Shown here piece after piece: positions 16,600 through 25,794 of a DNA stretch of 64,000 nucleotides (positions are counted from its first letter, which is position 1; each line of letters opens with the position of its first letter). The stretch covers positions 117,427 to 181,426 of the forward strand of contig NZ_JBIWGZ010000008.1 of NCBI RefSeq assembly GCF_044763875.1. Reading direction: 5' to 3'. A program made the translations under genes and the position numbers. The DNA is from Rummeliibacillus sp044763875. Its GTDB lineage: Bacteria > Bacillota > Bacilli > Bacillales_A > Planococcaceae. The notes under the pieces were generated by a model. It saw nothing but the letters and a program-made list of their open reading frames with translations, did no database searches and was not told where the DNA came from.

Positions 16600-16845
16600 C
16601 TATTCTTCTTTTATAAATACTACCTTATCATATCCACAATTATGACAGACCATTAAGTGGGGACAGATCTGATCTTTAGCCGTATTTGGATATCCATCAC
16701 CCATTTTCACAGTCTCTTCATCCTCATAATGACTATAAGGATCCAAAAAATCAGCTACTTTTCCGTCGTTCTCCAACAGAGTACCACAGTTAGGACAATT
16801 TATTTCTAATACTTTTAATGAATTACATACAGGACAAATTGCCAT
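16600..16845 (-). CDS. Small zinc-ribbon protein of unknown function
   Basis: An 81-residue protein with three cysteine pairs: CPVC near the start, CPNCG near residue 17, and CPH...CHNCG near residue 66. This suggests a zinc ribbon formed by the ends with an acidic middle (DFLDPYSHYEDEETVKMGDG). I start at ATG 16845 because AGGAG lies 8 bases upstream and overlaps the in-frame GTG at 16854. It precedes thpR on the same strand. No enzymatic domain is seen. Confidence 0.7.
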   Translation of the reverse strand: MAICPVCNSLKVLEINCPNCGTLLENDGKVADFLDPYSHYEDEETVKMGDGYPNTAKDQICPHLMVCHNCGYDKVVFIKEE

Positions 16846-17112
16846 ATCTATCACTCCTATTTCTTTCTATTTAGAATACGTAATCTTTACAACACTTCTC
16901 AGCTCCGATCTGGCACAATAAATTACTAAAAACTTTTTGCTCCTGTTTAATATTACTTTCCTCATTATTATTAAACTAAACTGTCCATTAGCTACAAAGA
17001 GTAGACAATCATGTGGAATACATAAAAAGGACTATAGCATATTCAATCTATGATCCTTATCTTTTTCAAACTTTCTAAGTTATATTCCATACTCTTCTGT
17101 TTTCATACTTTT

Positions 17113-17940
17113 CTAAAGCAATTTTACACTGTAATATCTCATTCCCTTTAAATTGCCTACCATCTCGAAAATACCATTTTCTATCAACTTCCTTAACCGA
17201 TACTCCAAGAATCCATCTCCCACATATTGTTCTAAATGCCCTAGTACTTCACCAATTAATCTTGCAGATTTCATATAGTCTTTTGTTATTTGCTCATTAT
17301 GTAACTTTTTTGCTCTCTTTATAATAAAATCATCATAAATTTCTTCAGGAACGCTCTGTATCTTTCCATCCCTCCATATTCTTAATGTCGCATTAGTATC
17401 CGAAAGGGTTAACCATTCTTTTTCTAATTCTTTTCTTTTACTATCAGTAATGAGCTTTCCATAATCCTGTTCATATATAATTTGTAGCTTCTCAGGAGGA
17501 ATTTCACCTGTATGGAGTAGTGTATATTTAACATTTTCCACATGGAAAAGCTCTTCGTATACTTGTGTTGTGTTAATAAGCGTGATATTGATGTTTTTCC
17601 CCCTCAAAAGATACATCACATATCGAATTCCAGTCTGTTCCTGAGCGTTATCAGCACACCAAATAAATACATGAACCCCTTCAGGCACTATATTTATTTG
17701 ATTGAGTGTCATTCCAAACTTATGCTTGTAATCTGTAAATTCATCATATTCGTATCTTATACAATTACTCATCCACTCAAATCTAGTGTTTATACCGTTT
17801 TCTTCATGCAACTGCCAGACTGGACCTATTGAAAACATATCCCAAAAAGAAATAACCTTTTGTGTTTTATCAAGTCCCATTTCCCTCAAAGCTACTTGTA
17901 AACTCCCTAAAACTGATGCACTAAATACAATATGTATCAT
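17113..17940 (-). CDS. DUF1835/DUF3658 domain protein
   Basis: A 275-residue cytosolic protein. The N-terminus IHIVFSASVLGSLQVAL with the following FWDMFSIGPV is typical of DUF1835, and the C-terminal region containing RLIGEVLGHLEQYVGDGFLE and YRLRKLIENG resembles DUF3658. Neither domain has an established activity. I start at ATG 17940 because GGAGGGGG lies 10 bases upstream; the longer frame to 18003 begins inside sequence with no ribosome site. It stands alone. Confidence 0.75.
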   Translation of the reverse strand: MIHIVFSASVLGSLQVALREMGLDKTQKVISFWDMFSIGPVWQLHEENGINTRFEWMSNCIRYEYDEFTDYKHKFGMTLNQINIVPEGVHVFIWCADNAQEQTGIRYVMYLLRGKNINITLINTTQVYEELFHVENVKYTLLHTGEIPPEKLQIIYEQDYGKLITDSKRKELEKEWLTLSDTNATLRIWRDGKIQSVPEEIYDDFIIKRAKKLHNEQITKDYMKSARLIGEVLGHLEQYVGDGFLEYRLRKLIENGIFEMVGNLKGMRYYSVKLL

Positions 17941-18289
17941 ATTTAAAATTCCCCCTCCACTGTGACAATAAAATATTTTTCCGTATCTCATATATCTTTT
18001 CATTCAATTTTATATTCGTTATATAGTTGGCACTCCGTATAAAAAGTCCCCTTAAATTAGTATCCATTTTAATCTTATCACTAAAAAGTAATAAACATTC
18101 CTATCAATCCCTAATGTTTTATATGCATAAGATATAATCAATCTTATAAATTTTGAAAAGTGTCTTCCCATTCCCCTAAAAATGCGAGTTCCAATATTGA
18201 TTTGGAATTCGTTTTTTTAAAACCGTCTATTAAGTTAAACCTTTTCTTCTTTCAACAAATTTTTCGTTCAAAGAAAATCTCTCGGTAAC
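17941..18289. other. Intergenic spacer with one hairpin
   Basis: AT-rich and without a convincing gene. A hairpin at 18185-18211 (GAGTTCC-AAT with TTGGAATTC) followed by seven T on the plus strand looks like a terminator, but no plus-strand gene precedes it. It may be left over from a lost gene. Confidence 0.4.
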
Positions 18290-18326
18290 AAAAAAACCGA
18301 AAACAAAAGGATTTTTTGTCTTCGGT
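18288..18326 (-). terminator. Terminator after the 70-residue hypothetical gene
   Basis: On the minus strand ACCGAAGACAAAA pairs with TTTTGTTTTCGGT (18296-18326), followed by TTTTTTT. It lies about 100 bases after the stop of the small hypothetical gene. Confidence 0.7.
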
Positions 18327-18424
18327 CAATCTTATTTAAATGATCATTTTTGTTTATCAACTATATTTAGGCACCAACAGAAATTATCCCAAGAGAATAC
18401 CAACCGCTGACAAGTTCGGATGAA

Positions 18425-18637
18425 TCATCCCGATTTATCTTTCGGGTCCTCCACATAATAGTAACTGTGAATTGGTTTTCCTCCTCTTTCATAAATAAAA
18501 TGATAAAGGAAATCCCCCATTTTCTGACTTTCAGTCAATTTAAAATGATATTTCTTTTCCTTACTTGGCTTTAATCTTCCGTTTATAAACGGTGTTTTTG
18601 GAATATATATAGCTGTAAAAAGCTTTTCATTTGCCAT
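18425..18637 (-). CDS. Small hypothetical protein (70 aa)
   Basis: Encodes 70 residues beginning MANEKLFTAIYIPKTPFING, basic overall and rich in Lys, Tyr and Phe, without signal peptide or membrane helix. I start at ATG 18637 because AGAGGTG lies just upstream; the longer frame to 18685 lacks one. Family not recognised. It has its own terminator downstream. Confidence 0.55.
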   Translation of the reverse strand: MANEKLFTAIYIPKTPFINGRLKPSKEKKYHFKLTESQKMGDFLYHFIYERGGKPIHSYYYVEDPKDKSG

Positions 18638-18853
18638 TTTTATCACCTCTATATCATTTATCAAGTAGACATGAATATGATTCAAGTAACATTGAGTCTA
18701 ATTTATTTTACAAATATTAAAGGGAAATTCATTATTATGCATTTCACAGCCTCTTCGTTAAACACGCGATTCATTAGTTATACACTTTTCTCTGGTTGCT
18801 TTTGCTGCTTAAATGTAGGCTTTATTTCTGCCACAATAACTGCAACTAAGGTT

Positions 18854-18882
18854 AAAAACGAATCCCGAGTAGAGGATTCGTT
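18854..18882 (-). terminator. Terminator after the AGCS symporter gene
   Basis: On the minus strand ACGAATCC and GGATTCGT form an 8-bp stem followed by TTTTTAA, about 16 bases after the stop codon. Confidence 0.8.
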
Positions 18883-18897
18883 CTTTTATTATATACT

Positions 18898-20319
18898 TTA
18901 ACGACTTTCTTCTTCATCGCCCCAACAATTAACTTCGCCAATATCTGGTACGTCTTTCTTATAGAAAACTGGGTCTTTACCTTGTTTGCGTTGGGCTAAA
19001 TAATCGTTAATAATTGGTTTTGCTACTTTCCAAAGCATCAGAATAGCGACTAAGTTAATTATCGCCATAATAGCCATAAATAGATCTGCTAAATCCCATA
19101 CAACTTGGACTTTTGCTACTGAACCAAACATGACAAAAGCTACTACAAAAATACGGAATACCATTAAGGCAGTTTTTGATTTCTTAATAAAACCAATATT
19201 TGTTTCACCATAATAGTAGTTACCAATAACCGTACTAAATGCAAAAAGGAATACTGCTATTGCTAAAAATATTCCGGCCCAATCACCTAGATTTCCAACT
19301 AATGAAGCTTGGGTTAAATTTACTGAAGTTGCGTCCGATTGAAGATATTCATCGCTTAATAATACGATTGCTGCAGTTGAAGTACAAACTAGTAATGTAT
19401 CGATAAATACACCTAATGTTTGAATTAAGCCTTGTTTTACTGGGTGAGTGACCGCTGCTGTTGCTGCTGCATTCGGTGCAGAACCCATACCAGCCTCGTT
19501 GGAGAATAAACCACGTTTAATCCCATTCATGATTGCTGCCCCTAAAATTCCAGCAAAAGCTTCTTTCAATCCAAAGGCAGATTGAATAATAAGGATAAAC
19601 ACATTTGGCAGTTCTTTAATATTTAAAATCACAACAAGCAGGGCAATGGCAATATAAGCAATAGCCATAACCGGAACAATAATTTGAGTGACACTTACAA
19701 TACGTTTTAAACCACCAAAGACAATAATTGCAGTTAAAGCGGATAATATTACACCAACAACAACGCGATTTGTACCAAAGCTTTCCTTAAAAGCAATTGT
19801 AATTGTGTTTGCTTGTACAGCATTAAAAACGAAACCATACGTTAATGTAATAACAACTGCAAAAAGAACACCCATCCATCTTTTATTTAAACCCTTTTCC
19901 ATATAATAAGCAGGGCCACCACGATACATGCCAGTACTTTGATCTTTAACTTTATAAACCTGTGCTAGTGTACTTTCAATTAGTGCGGATGCGCCACCAA
20001 TTAGCGCAACTAACCACATCCAAAATACAGCACCTGGTCCTCCAATAGCGATTGCTGTTGCAACCCCTGCAATATTACCAGTCCCAATACGAGAAGCAGC
20101 AGAGACTGTAAAGGCTTGAAAAGAGGATATCCCTTTTTTTCCTGATTTATCTTTTGGAGCTTTTTCCGTAAGAAGTTTAAACATTTCCGGGAGTAATCGA
20201 AATTGAATAAACTTTGTTTTAATGCTAAAAAAAAGACCCGCTCCTATTAACAATATAATTAATACATACGAATATAAAAACGTATTTACTTCGTTTAATA
20301 TATTATCAAACCAATCCAT
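18898..20319 (-). CDS. Sodium:alanine/glycine symporter (AGCS family)
   Basis: A 473-residue multi-pass membrane protein that imports a small neutral amino acid (alanine, glycine or glutamine) with sodium. AGCS signatures are GTGNIAGVATAIAIGGPGAVFW near residue 80 (only partly conserved elsewhere) and GLFSNEAGMGSAPNAAATAA near residue 270. About ten hydrophobic helices are visible, and the length is normal. An AGGAGGGG site precedes the ATG. It is probably monocistronic. I found no glycine riboswitch in the 360-base leader. Sequence alone does not decide between AlsT-, GlnT- and YrbD-type substrates. Confidence 0.92.
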   Translation of the reverse strand: MDWFDNILNEVNTFLYSYVLIILLIGAGLFFSIKTKFIQFRLLPEMFKLLTEKAPKDKSGKKGISSFQAFTVSAASRIGTGNIAGVATAIAIGGPGAVFWMWLVALIGGASALIESTLAQVYKVKDQSTGMYRGGPAYYMEKGLNKRWMGVLFAVVITLTYGFVFNAVQANTITIAFKESFGTNRVVVGVILSALTAIIVFGGLKRIVSVTQIIVPVMAIAYIAIALLVVILNIKELPNVFILIIQSAFGLKEAFAGILGAAIMNGIKRGLFSNEAGMGSAPNAAATAAVTHPVKQGLIQTLGVFIDTLLVCTSTAAIVLLSDEYLQSDATSVNLTQASLVGNLGDWAGIFLAIAVFLFAFSTVIGNYYYGETNIGFIKKSKTALMVFRIFVVAFVMFGSVAKVQVVWDLADLFMAIMAIINLVAILMLWKVAKPIINDYLAQRKQGKDPVFYKKDVPDIGEVNCWGDEEESR

Positions 20320-20680
20320 AGATTCCCCTCCTATATTAATTTTTACTAATCAATAACAACCTAAAGTAAATTTAGAGTTATCTACTCTATTACAAAATTA
20401 GGTATAAACAAAATAAAAGCACCCTTCACGACCTTCTATTTTCATCTTGCACAATTATATCATTATAACTAAAGCGTTAAATATTATTAGATAACTCACT
20501 TAATACATAAGATTATGAAAGATTTTATTTTTTAAAGTATTTGTACATTTTCCTAAAAAGTAAATTTCTCGAACAACTCTTTAAAATATATTAATATAGC
20601 ATTAAATAGGTAGGGGAACCATATTTTTCACAAAAGAAAGCGCGGCCCCACTGCGGATAGATACAAACACATGAAATTAG
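20320..20680. other. Leader/promoter region of the AGCS gene
   Basis: AT-rich spacer with a TATAAT-like hexamer on the minus strand near 20460. One GC-rich island (about 20640-20660, GCGCGGCCCCACTGCGG) breaks the composition. I see no gene and no known riboswitch. Confidence 0.4.
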
Positions 20681-20717
20681 AAAAAGAACGGATCCCATTG
20701 AGGAATCCGTTCTTTTT
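20681..20717 (-). terminator. Terminator after ycsI (symmetrical)
   Basis: AAAAAGAACGGATCC and GGAATCCGTTCTTTTT form a long stem with T runs on both strands. It lies about 145 bases past the ycsI stop. Confidence 0.75.
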
Positions 20718-20861
20718 ATTTACCGGAATATTCTTCCTATTTTATCCTAAACAACACGATTGACCACAATATAACTAGCTGTGCATTATTTGTCGCTTAC
20801 TTTTGATGAATTCGAAAAGATTAATACATCTTAGCTTCAATTAATAAATTGCGAACATATT

Positions 20862-21653
20862 TTAAAGTATGCTTAAGCTTGTTTCCTTTATATCAGTGAT
20901 TAGCATATGACCTGGTGCATGCGTAATCATAATAGAAGGTTTGCTTTCCATTGCAACTGCTTGAGGTGTTACGCCACAAGCCCAAAATACTGGTATTTCC
21001 CCGGGCTTAATGGACACTTTATCACCGAAATCTGGCTTTGAAATGTCCGTAATACCTATTTGTTCTGGACTACCGATATGAATAGGTGCACCATGTACAT
21101 TGGGAAAGCGTGAGGTAATTTGGATTGCACGAATCGCATCCCCTGGTTTCATAGGACGCATGCTGACAACAGTTGGTCCTTCAAACACGCCTGCCTTTTC
21201 GCATGGGATATTCGTCTTATACATTGGTACATTACAGTTTTCTTGAATATGTCTGATTGGAATCCCTGCTTCAAGAAGCGGTGTTTCAAATGTAAAGCTA
21301 CAACCTATTAAAAACCCTACCATATCCTCTTCCCAATAATCTGTTATATCTAATACTTCTTCTGTAAAAATACCATCACGATATATACGGTATTTCGGAA
21401 TGTCCTTGCGAATATCTGCATTTTTTGCAATTTTAGACGGTTTAAATGATCCAGGTTCTGTCACGTCTAATAGTGGGCACGGCTTTGGGTTTCGCTGACA
21501 AAAAAGTAGAAAATCAAAAGCATGCTCCTTCTTTAAAATCACTAAATTTGCTTGTGTAAAGCCAATTGACATTCCAGAAGTTGGCCCAGATATTTCTTGA
21601 TTTCGAATAAGTTTACGGACTTCGTTTGGCTTTAGAGTGTTATATATAGTCAT
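20862..21653 (-). CDS. ycsI: Putative hydro-lyase, DUF1445 family (YcsI)
   Basis: A 263-residue protein of the DUF1445 family, which includes D-glutamate cyclase (5-oxo-D-proline hydration). Typical segments are GPTSGMSIGFTQANLVIL near residue 24, FLLFCQRNPKPCPLLDVTEP near 48, and FWACGVTPQAVAM near 224. I prefer ATG 21653 (AAGGAG 10 bases upstream) to TTG 21659. It is the last gene of pxpA-ycsG-ycsI; its place beside 5-oxoprolinase genes fits a role in pyroglutamate or D-glutamate metabolism, by inference. Confidence 0.85.
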   Translation of the reverse strand: MTIYNTLKPNEVRKLIRNQEISGPTSGMSIGFTQANLVILKKEHAFDFLLFCQRNPKPCPLLDVTEPGSFKPSKIAKNADIRKDIPKYRIYRDGIFTEEVLDITDYWEEDMVGFLIGCSFTFETPLLEAGIPIRHIQENCNVPMYKTNIPCEKAGVFEGPTVVSMRPMKPGDAIRAIQITSRFPNVHGAPIHIGSPEQIGITDISKPDFGDKVSIKPGEIPVFWACGVTPQAVAMESKPSIMITHAPGHMLITDIKETSLSIL

Positions 21654-21714
21654 AGTCAATTCACTCCTTGTAAACTAACAATCCACGAGAAAGATACTCG
21701 TGGATTGTTGCAGA

Positions 21715-22968
21715 TTAACTAAATAATTTTGGAATCTGTTCAATTAGTGTGATAATGCTAAGATATCCCATAAGAACAACTACGATTGCTCCAGTTACAG
21801 TTAACCAAAGTGGATGCTTATACTTACCAACAATCTCTTTTTTGTGTGCAGCAACTAATAGAGTACCCAGTGCTACTGGTAAGATCAGTGCATTTAATGC
21901 CCCTACCAGAATTAACACATTAACAGGTTGTCCGATGAAGGCAAAAGTCGTTGTTGAAATAATTATAAATGCAATAATTACCCAATTATGGTGTTTCTCA
22001 ATCCAAGGATGGAATGAACGAATAAAAGAAACGGATGTATAAGCCGCACCAACAACAGAAGTAATCGCTGCTGCCCACATAATCACACCAAACATGCGAT
22101 AACCAATATTGCCCGCTGCAAGTTGGAAAACAGATGCAGGTGGATTATCCATATTAATTGCTAAACCTTGTGAAACAACACCAAGAACAGCTAAAAATAA
22201 CGCAACACGCATTATGCCTGTAATTAAAATCCCTGTCACAGAGCTTTTTGTTACTTCTGGTAAAGATTCTTGTCCTTTAATACCCGCATCTAAAAGGCGG
22301 TGACCACCAGCAAATGTAATGTATCCTCCAACTGATCCACCAACCAAAGTCACGATTGCAAACCAGCTAATTTTCTCAGGAATAATGCTGTTAACAATCG
22401 CTTCTCCTACCGGTGGAGAAGTTTTAAAAGCAACGAATAGCATGAGTAGAATCATGACACCACCAGCAATTTGCGCAACCTTATCCATTGCCTTCCCTGC
22501 TTCTTTATAGACAAAAATAAAAATGGCAAACAGTGCACTTAAAATGGCTCCAGTAATTGGATCTAAGCCAAGCATTGCATTTAACCCTAGTCCAGCACCA
22601 GCGACGTTTCCAATATTGAACGCTAAACCACCTATAACAATCATAATCGCAAGGATAACACCTAATCCAGGCAATACCTTATTGGCAATCTCTTGCCCCC
22701 GTAAGCCAGAAACAGCAATGATTCGCCAAACGTTAACCTGTACGACAACATCCAGAATCAATGAAATTAGAATTACAAACCCGAAACTAGCAGCTAACTG
22801 CTGTGTAAATACCGTTGTTTGTGTTAAAAAACCTGGTCCGATTGATGAAGTAGCCATTAAAAAGGCTGCTCCTAGTAACACACTTTTACTTGCTGTTTTC
22901 TTAACGAACTTGCTTTTTTTCTTTTGCTCTATTCCTTCTACGCTAACATCGATTTTGTTTGCTCCCAT
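21715..22968 (-). CDS. ycsG: NRAMP-family transporter (YcsG)
   Basis: A 417-residue membrane protein with about eleven helices of the NRAMP/LeuT fold. The segment SSIGPGFLTQTTVFTQQLAA near residue 40 corresponds to helix 1, where true manganese transporters have DPGN. The DPGN metal site is missing (IGPG), so a metal substrate is unlikely; uptake of 5-oxoproline or another small organic molecule is plausible from the operon. I start at ATG 22968, where GGAGGGG lies 7 bases upstream, only 4 bases after the pxpA stop, indicating coupling. Confidence 0.88.
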   Translation of the reverse strand: MGANKIDVSVEGIEQKKKSKFVKKTASKSVLLGAAFLMATSSIGPGFLTQTTVFTQQLAASFGFVILISLILDVVVQVNVWRIIAVSGLRGQEIANKVLPGLGVILAIMIVIGGLAFNIGNVAGAGLGLNAMLGLDPITGAILSALFAIFIFVYKEAGKAMDKVAQIAGGVMILLMLFVAFKTSPPVGEAIVNSIIPEKISWFAIVTLVGGSVGGYITFAGGHRLLDAGIKGQESLPEVTKSSVTGILITGIMRVALFLAVLGVVSQGLAINMDNPPASVFQLAAGNIGYRMFGVIMWAAAITSVVGAAYTSVSFIRSFHPWIEKHHNWVIIAFIIISTTTFAFIGQPVNVLILVGALNALILPVALGTLLVAAHKKEIVGKYKHPLWLTVTGAIVVVLMGYLSIITLIEQIPKLFS

Positions 22969-22972
22969 TGGA

Positions 22973-23737
22973 TTACCCCTCCATAATTGCACGTACAGAT
23001 ATTTGATTTTCTGTTAACTTTGCATGAATATATTTTGCAAATTCTACAGCATGTTCTCCATCCCCATGAATACAAACTGTATCTGCCTGTAATAAGACTT
23101 CTATTTGCTGCTGCGACAGCACCTTTCCTTCTTTAACCATTTTCACAACCTGATGAATAGCTTGTTCCTTATCCGTAATTAATGCATCCGGTTGTTTGCG
23201 AGATGTTAAAGAGCCATCCTGCTGATAGGTGCGATCTGCAAACACTTCATGAACTGTTTGAATACCTACTTTTTCTCCAGCTTTTGTTAATTCACTTCCA
23301 GAGAGACCAAATAACACAAGAGAAGGTGAAATATCATAAATGGCTTGTGCGATTGCCTCGGCAATCGCTGGATTTTTAGCAGCCATATTATAAAGTGCTC
23401 CATGTGGCTTAACATGTTGCATAGTTTCATTGAAGATCGTTAGAAACCCTTGCAATGCCCCAACTTGATAAATGACCATATCGTAGGCTTCCTGAGGTGT
23501 GATGTTCATCTCTCGTCGCCCAAATCCATTTAAATCTGGTAATCCTGGATGTGCCCCAATTTTTACACCATTGGCAATGGCTAGCTTGACTGTTTCTCGC
23601 ATTACCGTTGGATCTCCACTATGGAAACCACAAGCAATATTAGCAGATGTTACATATTTTAAAATTTCCTCTTGTTCTCCAAGTCGATAACGACCAAAAC
23701 TTTCCCCTAAATCACAGTTTAAATCAACCCGAAACAT
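22973..23737 (-). CDS. pxpA: 5-oxoprolinase subunit A
   Basis: The LamB/YcsF family subunit of the ATP-dependent PxpABC 5-oxoprolinase that turns pyroglutamate into glutamate. It is 254 residues long, as usual. Family motifs: VDLNCDLGESFGRY at the start, SANIACGFHSGDP near 32, GAHPGLPDLNGFGRR near 60, VKPHGALYN near 106, EVFADRTYQQDGSL near 170 and CIHGDGEHAVEFA near 225. I start at ATG 23737 (AAGGGGG upstream). It is first gene of the leftward operon, divergent from pxpBC across a 285-base control region. Confidence 0.95.
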   Translation of the reverse strand: MFRVDLNCDLGESFGRYRLGEQEEILKYVTSANIACGFHSGDPTVMRETVKLAIANGVKIGAHPGLPDLNGFGRREMNITPQEAYDMVIYQVGALQGFLTIFNETMQHVKPHGALYNMAAKNPAIAEAIAQAIYDISPSLVLFGLSGSELTKAGEKVGIQTVHEVFADRTYQQDGSLTSRKQPDALITDKEQAIHQVVKMVKEGKVLSQQQIEVLLQADTVCIHGDGEHAVEFAKYIHAKLTENQISVRAIMEG

Positions 23738-24022
23738 CTTCTTCCCCCTTCTTCTTTCCCCTAAAGTAAAAATAAATTCATTCACAAATACTCAAGTACC
23801 GATATTCGGAATTAAAGTTTTGAAATTTAAAAATAATTTAAAAATATTTTAGCATAATTTATTATTGCTGGAAAGGTTGAAATTTAATTTTTTAGAAAAA
23901 ATATATTTTTTATAATTTTCGTATAAATTAAACTTGTTTTTGCATATTGATAAATTATAATGATAATAATCCGTTATTTAAAACTTAAATACCGAATTTT
24001 GAAACTTCAGGAGATGGTTTTC
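23738..24022. promoter_or_regulatory. Divergent pxpA / pxpB control region
   Basis: Very AT-rich. A TACCGATATTCGGA block containing the inverted repeat CCGA-TAT-TCGG (23799-23809) lies 62 bases before pxpA, and a related TACCGAATTTTGAAA (23990-24004) lies just before pxpB. A -10-like TATAAT (23956-23961) with TTGTTT 16 bases upstream could drive pxpB. The paired motifs are candidate binding sites for the KipR-like regulator. Confidence 0.4.
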
Positions 24023-24763
24023 ATGCTGAATTTAAAAGAGAATGTACAGATAAGACCTTTGGGCGATTCTGCACTTGTCATTCAAGTAGGTGAAGGAATC
24101 AATGAGACAATACAAAAAAAAGTGCAAAATATATTGAATTTACTTGAAAGTCATCCATTTCAAGGATTCATAGAGGCAGTACCTGCCTATAATAGTGTGA
24201 CCGTTTATTACAATCCAATCGATGTATACTTTTCAAATTTAGAAAAAGGAGTCAAAATACCTTACGAAAATGTGAAAACAAAGATTCTTTCTTTAATGAA
24301 CCAATCTCACATAATTGAAATGTCAAAGGAACGCGTTGTAAAGATTCCTGTAGTATATGGTGGTGAAATGGGACCAGATTTAGAATTTGTAGCATCTTAT
24401 AATGGTTTAACACCTAGTGAAGTCATTAAAATTCACTCTTCTGCGGAATATCTTGTTTACATGATAGGCTTTGCTCCAGGTTTTCCTTTTATGGGGGGAA
24501 TGAACAAACAAATTGCAACACCGCGAAAAGAAACTCCACGTTTAGCAATTGCTCCTGGATCTGTTGGAATTGCAGGAAATCAAACAGGGATTTATCCATT
24601 AGAAACTCCGGGTGGATGGCAAATTATCGGACGAACACCTTTTCATTTGTTTCTACCTGAACAATCTCCTCCAACCTTATTACAACCGGGCGATCGAATT
24701 CAATTTGTACCAATTTCAATGGGACAATATAAGATGGATTGGGAGATGGAATCATGGGAATAA
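24023..24763 (+). CDS. pxpB: 5-oxoprolinase subunit B (KipI family)
   Basis: A 246-residue KipI-type protein. Motifs are PLGDSALVIQVGEGI at the start, KIPVVYGGEMGPDLEFVA near 115, YMIGFAPGFPFMGG near 150, TPRKETPRLAIAPGSVGIAG near 168 and YPLETPGGWQIIGRTP near 195. With PxpA and PxpC it forms 5-oxoprolinase; in B. subtilis the same protein was first described as an inhibitor of sporulation kinase KinA. I start at ATG 24023 (AGGAG 9 bases upstream). Its end overlaps pxpC by 10 bases. Confidence 0.94.
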   Translation: MLNLKENVQIRPLGDSALVIQVGEGINETIQKKVQNILNLLESHPFQGFIEAVPAYNSVTVYYNPIDVYFSNLEKGVKIPYENVKTKILSLMNQSHIIEMSKERVVKIPVVYGGEMGPDLEFVASYNGLTPSEVIKIHSSAEYLVYMIGFAPGFPFMGGMNKQIATPRKETPRLAIAPGSVGIAGNQTGIYPLETPGGWQIIGRTPFHLFLPEQSPPTLLQPGDRIQFVPISMGQYKMDWEMESWE

Positions 24764-25743
24764 AGGTATTGCAGCCAGGTATGTTGGCAACCATTCAAGA
24801 CCTAGGAAGATACGGACTACAGAAGTTTGGTGTTATCGTAGGGGGAGCGATGGATTCAATTTCCTTACGAATTGCGAATTTACTTGTTGGAAATTCAGAA
24901 GGAGAAGGAGCGCTTGAGGTGACACTTTTTGGAACTACCCTTTTATTTGAAAGTGATGAACTGATTGCGATTACAGGTGGTAATTTACAACCTACAATAG
25001 ATGGAATCCAAGTACCAATGTGGCGACCGCTTTTGATCCGAAAAGGATCTGTTTTAAAATTTAATGCCGCGATTAGTGGCTGCCGTGCATATGTATCATT
25101 TGGTGGCGGAATTCAAGTACCAAAAGTGATGAGCAGTAAAAGTACCTATTTACGTGCTGGAATTGGTGGCTTTCAAGGAAGAAAATTGCAAAAGAGTGAT
25201 GTCTTTGAATGTGAGAAACGAACAGAATTAGGAGAGGATCTTTTTAATCAATTAAAAAAGGAAACAACCAACCTTTCTTGGTCAGTTTATTATCCATCCT
25301 TTGTTACATTTAAGAAAACTCAAACAATCCGTATAATACGAGGTTCTGAATATCAGCATTTTGATGAGGAAAATTTAAAAAAATTCTTTTCAACTCCTTA
25401 CACCATCTCAACACACTCAGATCGAATGGGCTATCGATTGAATGGAGAGGCGATTCAATTAAAAGAGCCATTTGAATTATTATCTGAAGGGGTTACATTT
25501 GGAACGATTCAAATGCCCTCCAATGGACAACCCATTATTTTGATGGCGGATCGACAAACCACTGGTGGATATCCTAAAATAGGACAAGTGATTTCTGCAG
25601 ATTTACCTACTTTAGCACAAATGCAAGCAAATGATCGTGTATATTTTAAAGAGGTCACTCTTGAAGAAGCTCAATGTGCATTAATTCATCAAGAAAAAAA
25701 TCTAAATGAGTTGTCATTTGGGCTCCGTTTAAAAAGGTTATAA
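24754..25743 (+). CDS. pxpC: 5-oxoprolinase subunit C (KipA family)
   Basis: A 329-residue biotin-dependent-carboxyltransferase-like protein. Motifs include VLQPGMLATIQDLGRYG at the start, GGAMDSISLRIANLLVGN near 32, RLNGEAIQLKEPFELLSEG near 230 and MADRQTTGGYPKIGQV near 267. PxpB and PxpC together act on the phosphorylated 5-oxoproline supplied by PxpA. I start at ATG 24754, which overlaps the pxpB stop; GGGAGATGG lies upstream inside pxpB. The gene is followed by a strong terminator. Confidence 0.94.
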   Translation: MGIKVLQPGMLATIQDLGRYGLQKFGVIVGGAMDSISLRIANLLVGNSEGEGALEVTLFGTTLLFESDELIAITGGNLQPTIDGIQVPMWRPLLIRKGSVLKFNAAISGCRAYVSFGGGIQVPKVMSSKSTYLRAGIGGFQGRKLQKSDVFECEKRTELGEDLFNQLKKETTNLSWSVYYPSFVTFKKTQTIRIIRGSEYQHFDEENLKKFFSTPYTISTHSDRMGYRLNGEAIQLKEPFELLSEGVTFGTIQMPSNGQPIILMADRQTTGGYPKIGQVISADLPTLAQMQANDRVYFKEVTLEEAQCALIHQEKNLNELSFGLRLKRL

Positions 25744-25754
25744 CAATTTGAATA

Positions 25755-25794
25755 AAAAAAGAGGCACTCTTCTGACAAGAGTCGCCTCTTTTTT
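25755..25794. terminator. Bidirectional terminator between pxpC and kipR
   Basis: AAAAAGAGGCACTCTT pairs with AAGAGTCGCCTCTTTTTT with one mismatch and T runs on both strands. Its right edge touches the kipR stop codon. Confidence 0.9.

Noticed and set aside
18671..18901. Plus-strand 76-codon frame overlapping the AGCS terminator
   Set aside because: No ribosome site; it runs through the terminator of the opposite gene.
20320..20680. Glycine riboswitch for the AGCS symporter gene
   Set aside because: The conserved tandem-aptamer landmarks are not present; only a single GC-rich island is seen.
24612..24917. Frame overlapping pxpB and pxpC
   Set aside because: A shadow of two well-supported coding regions in another frame.
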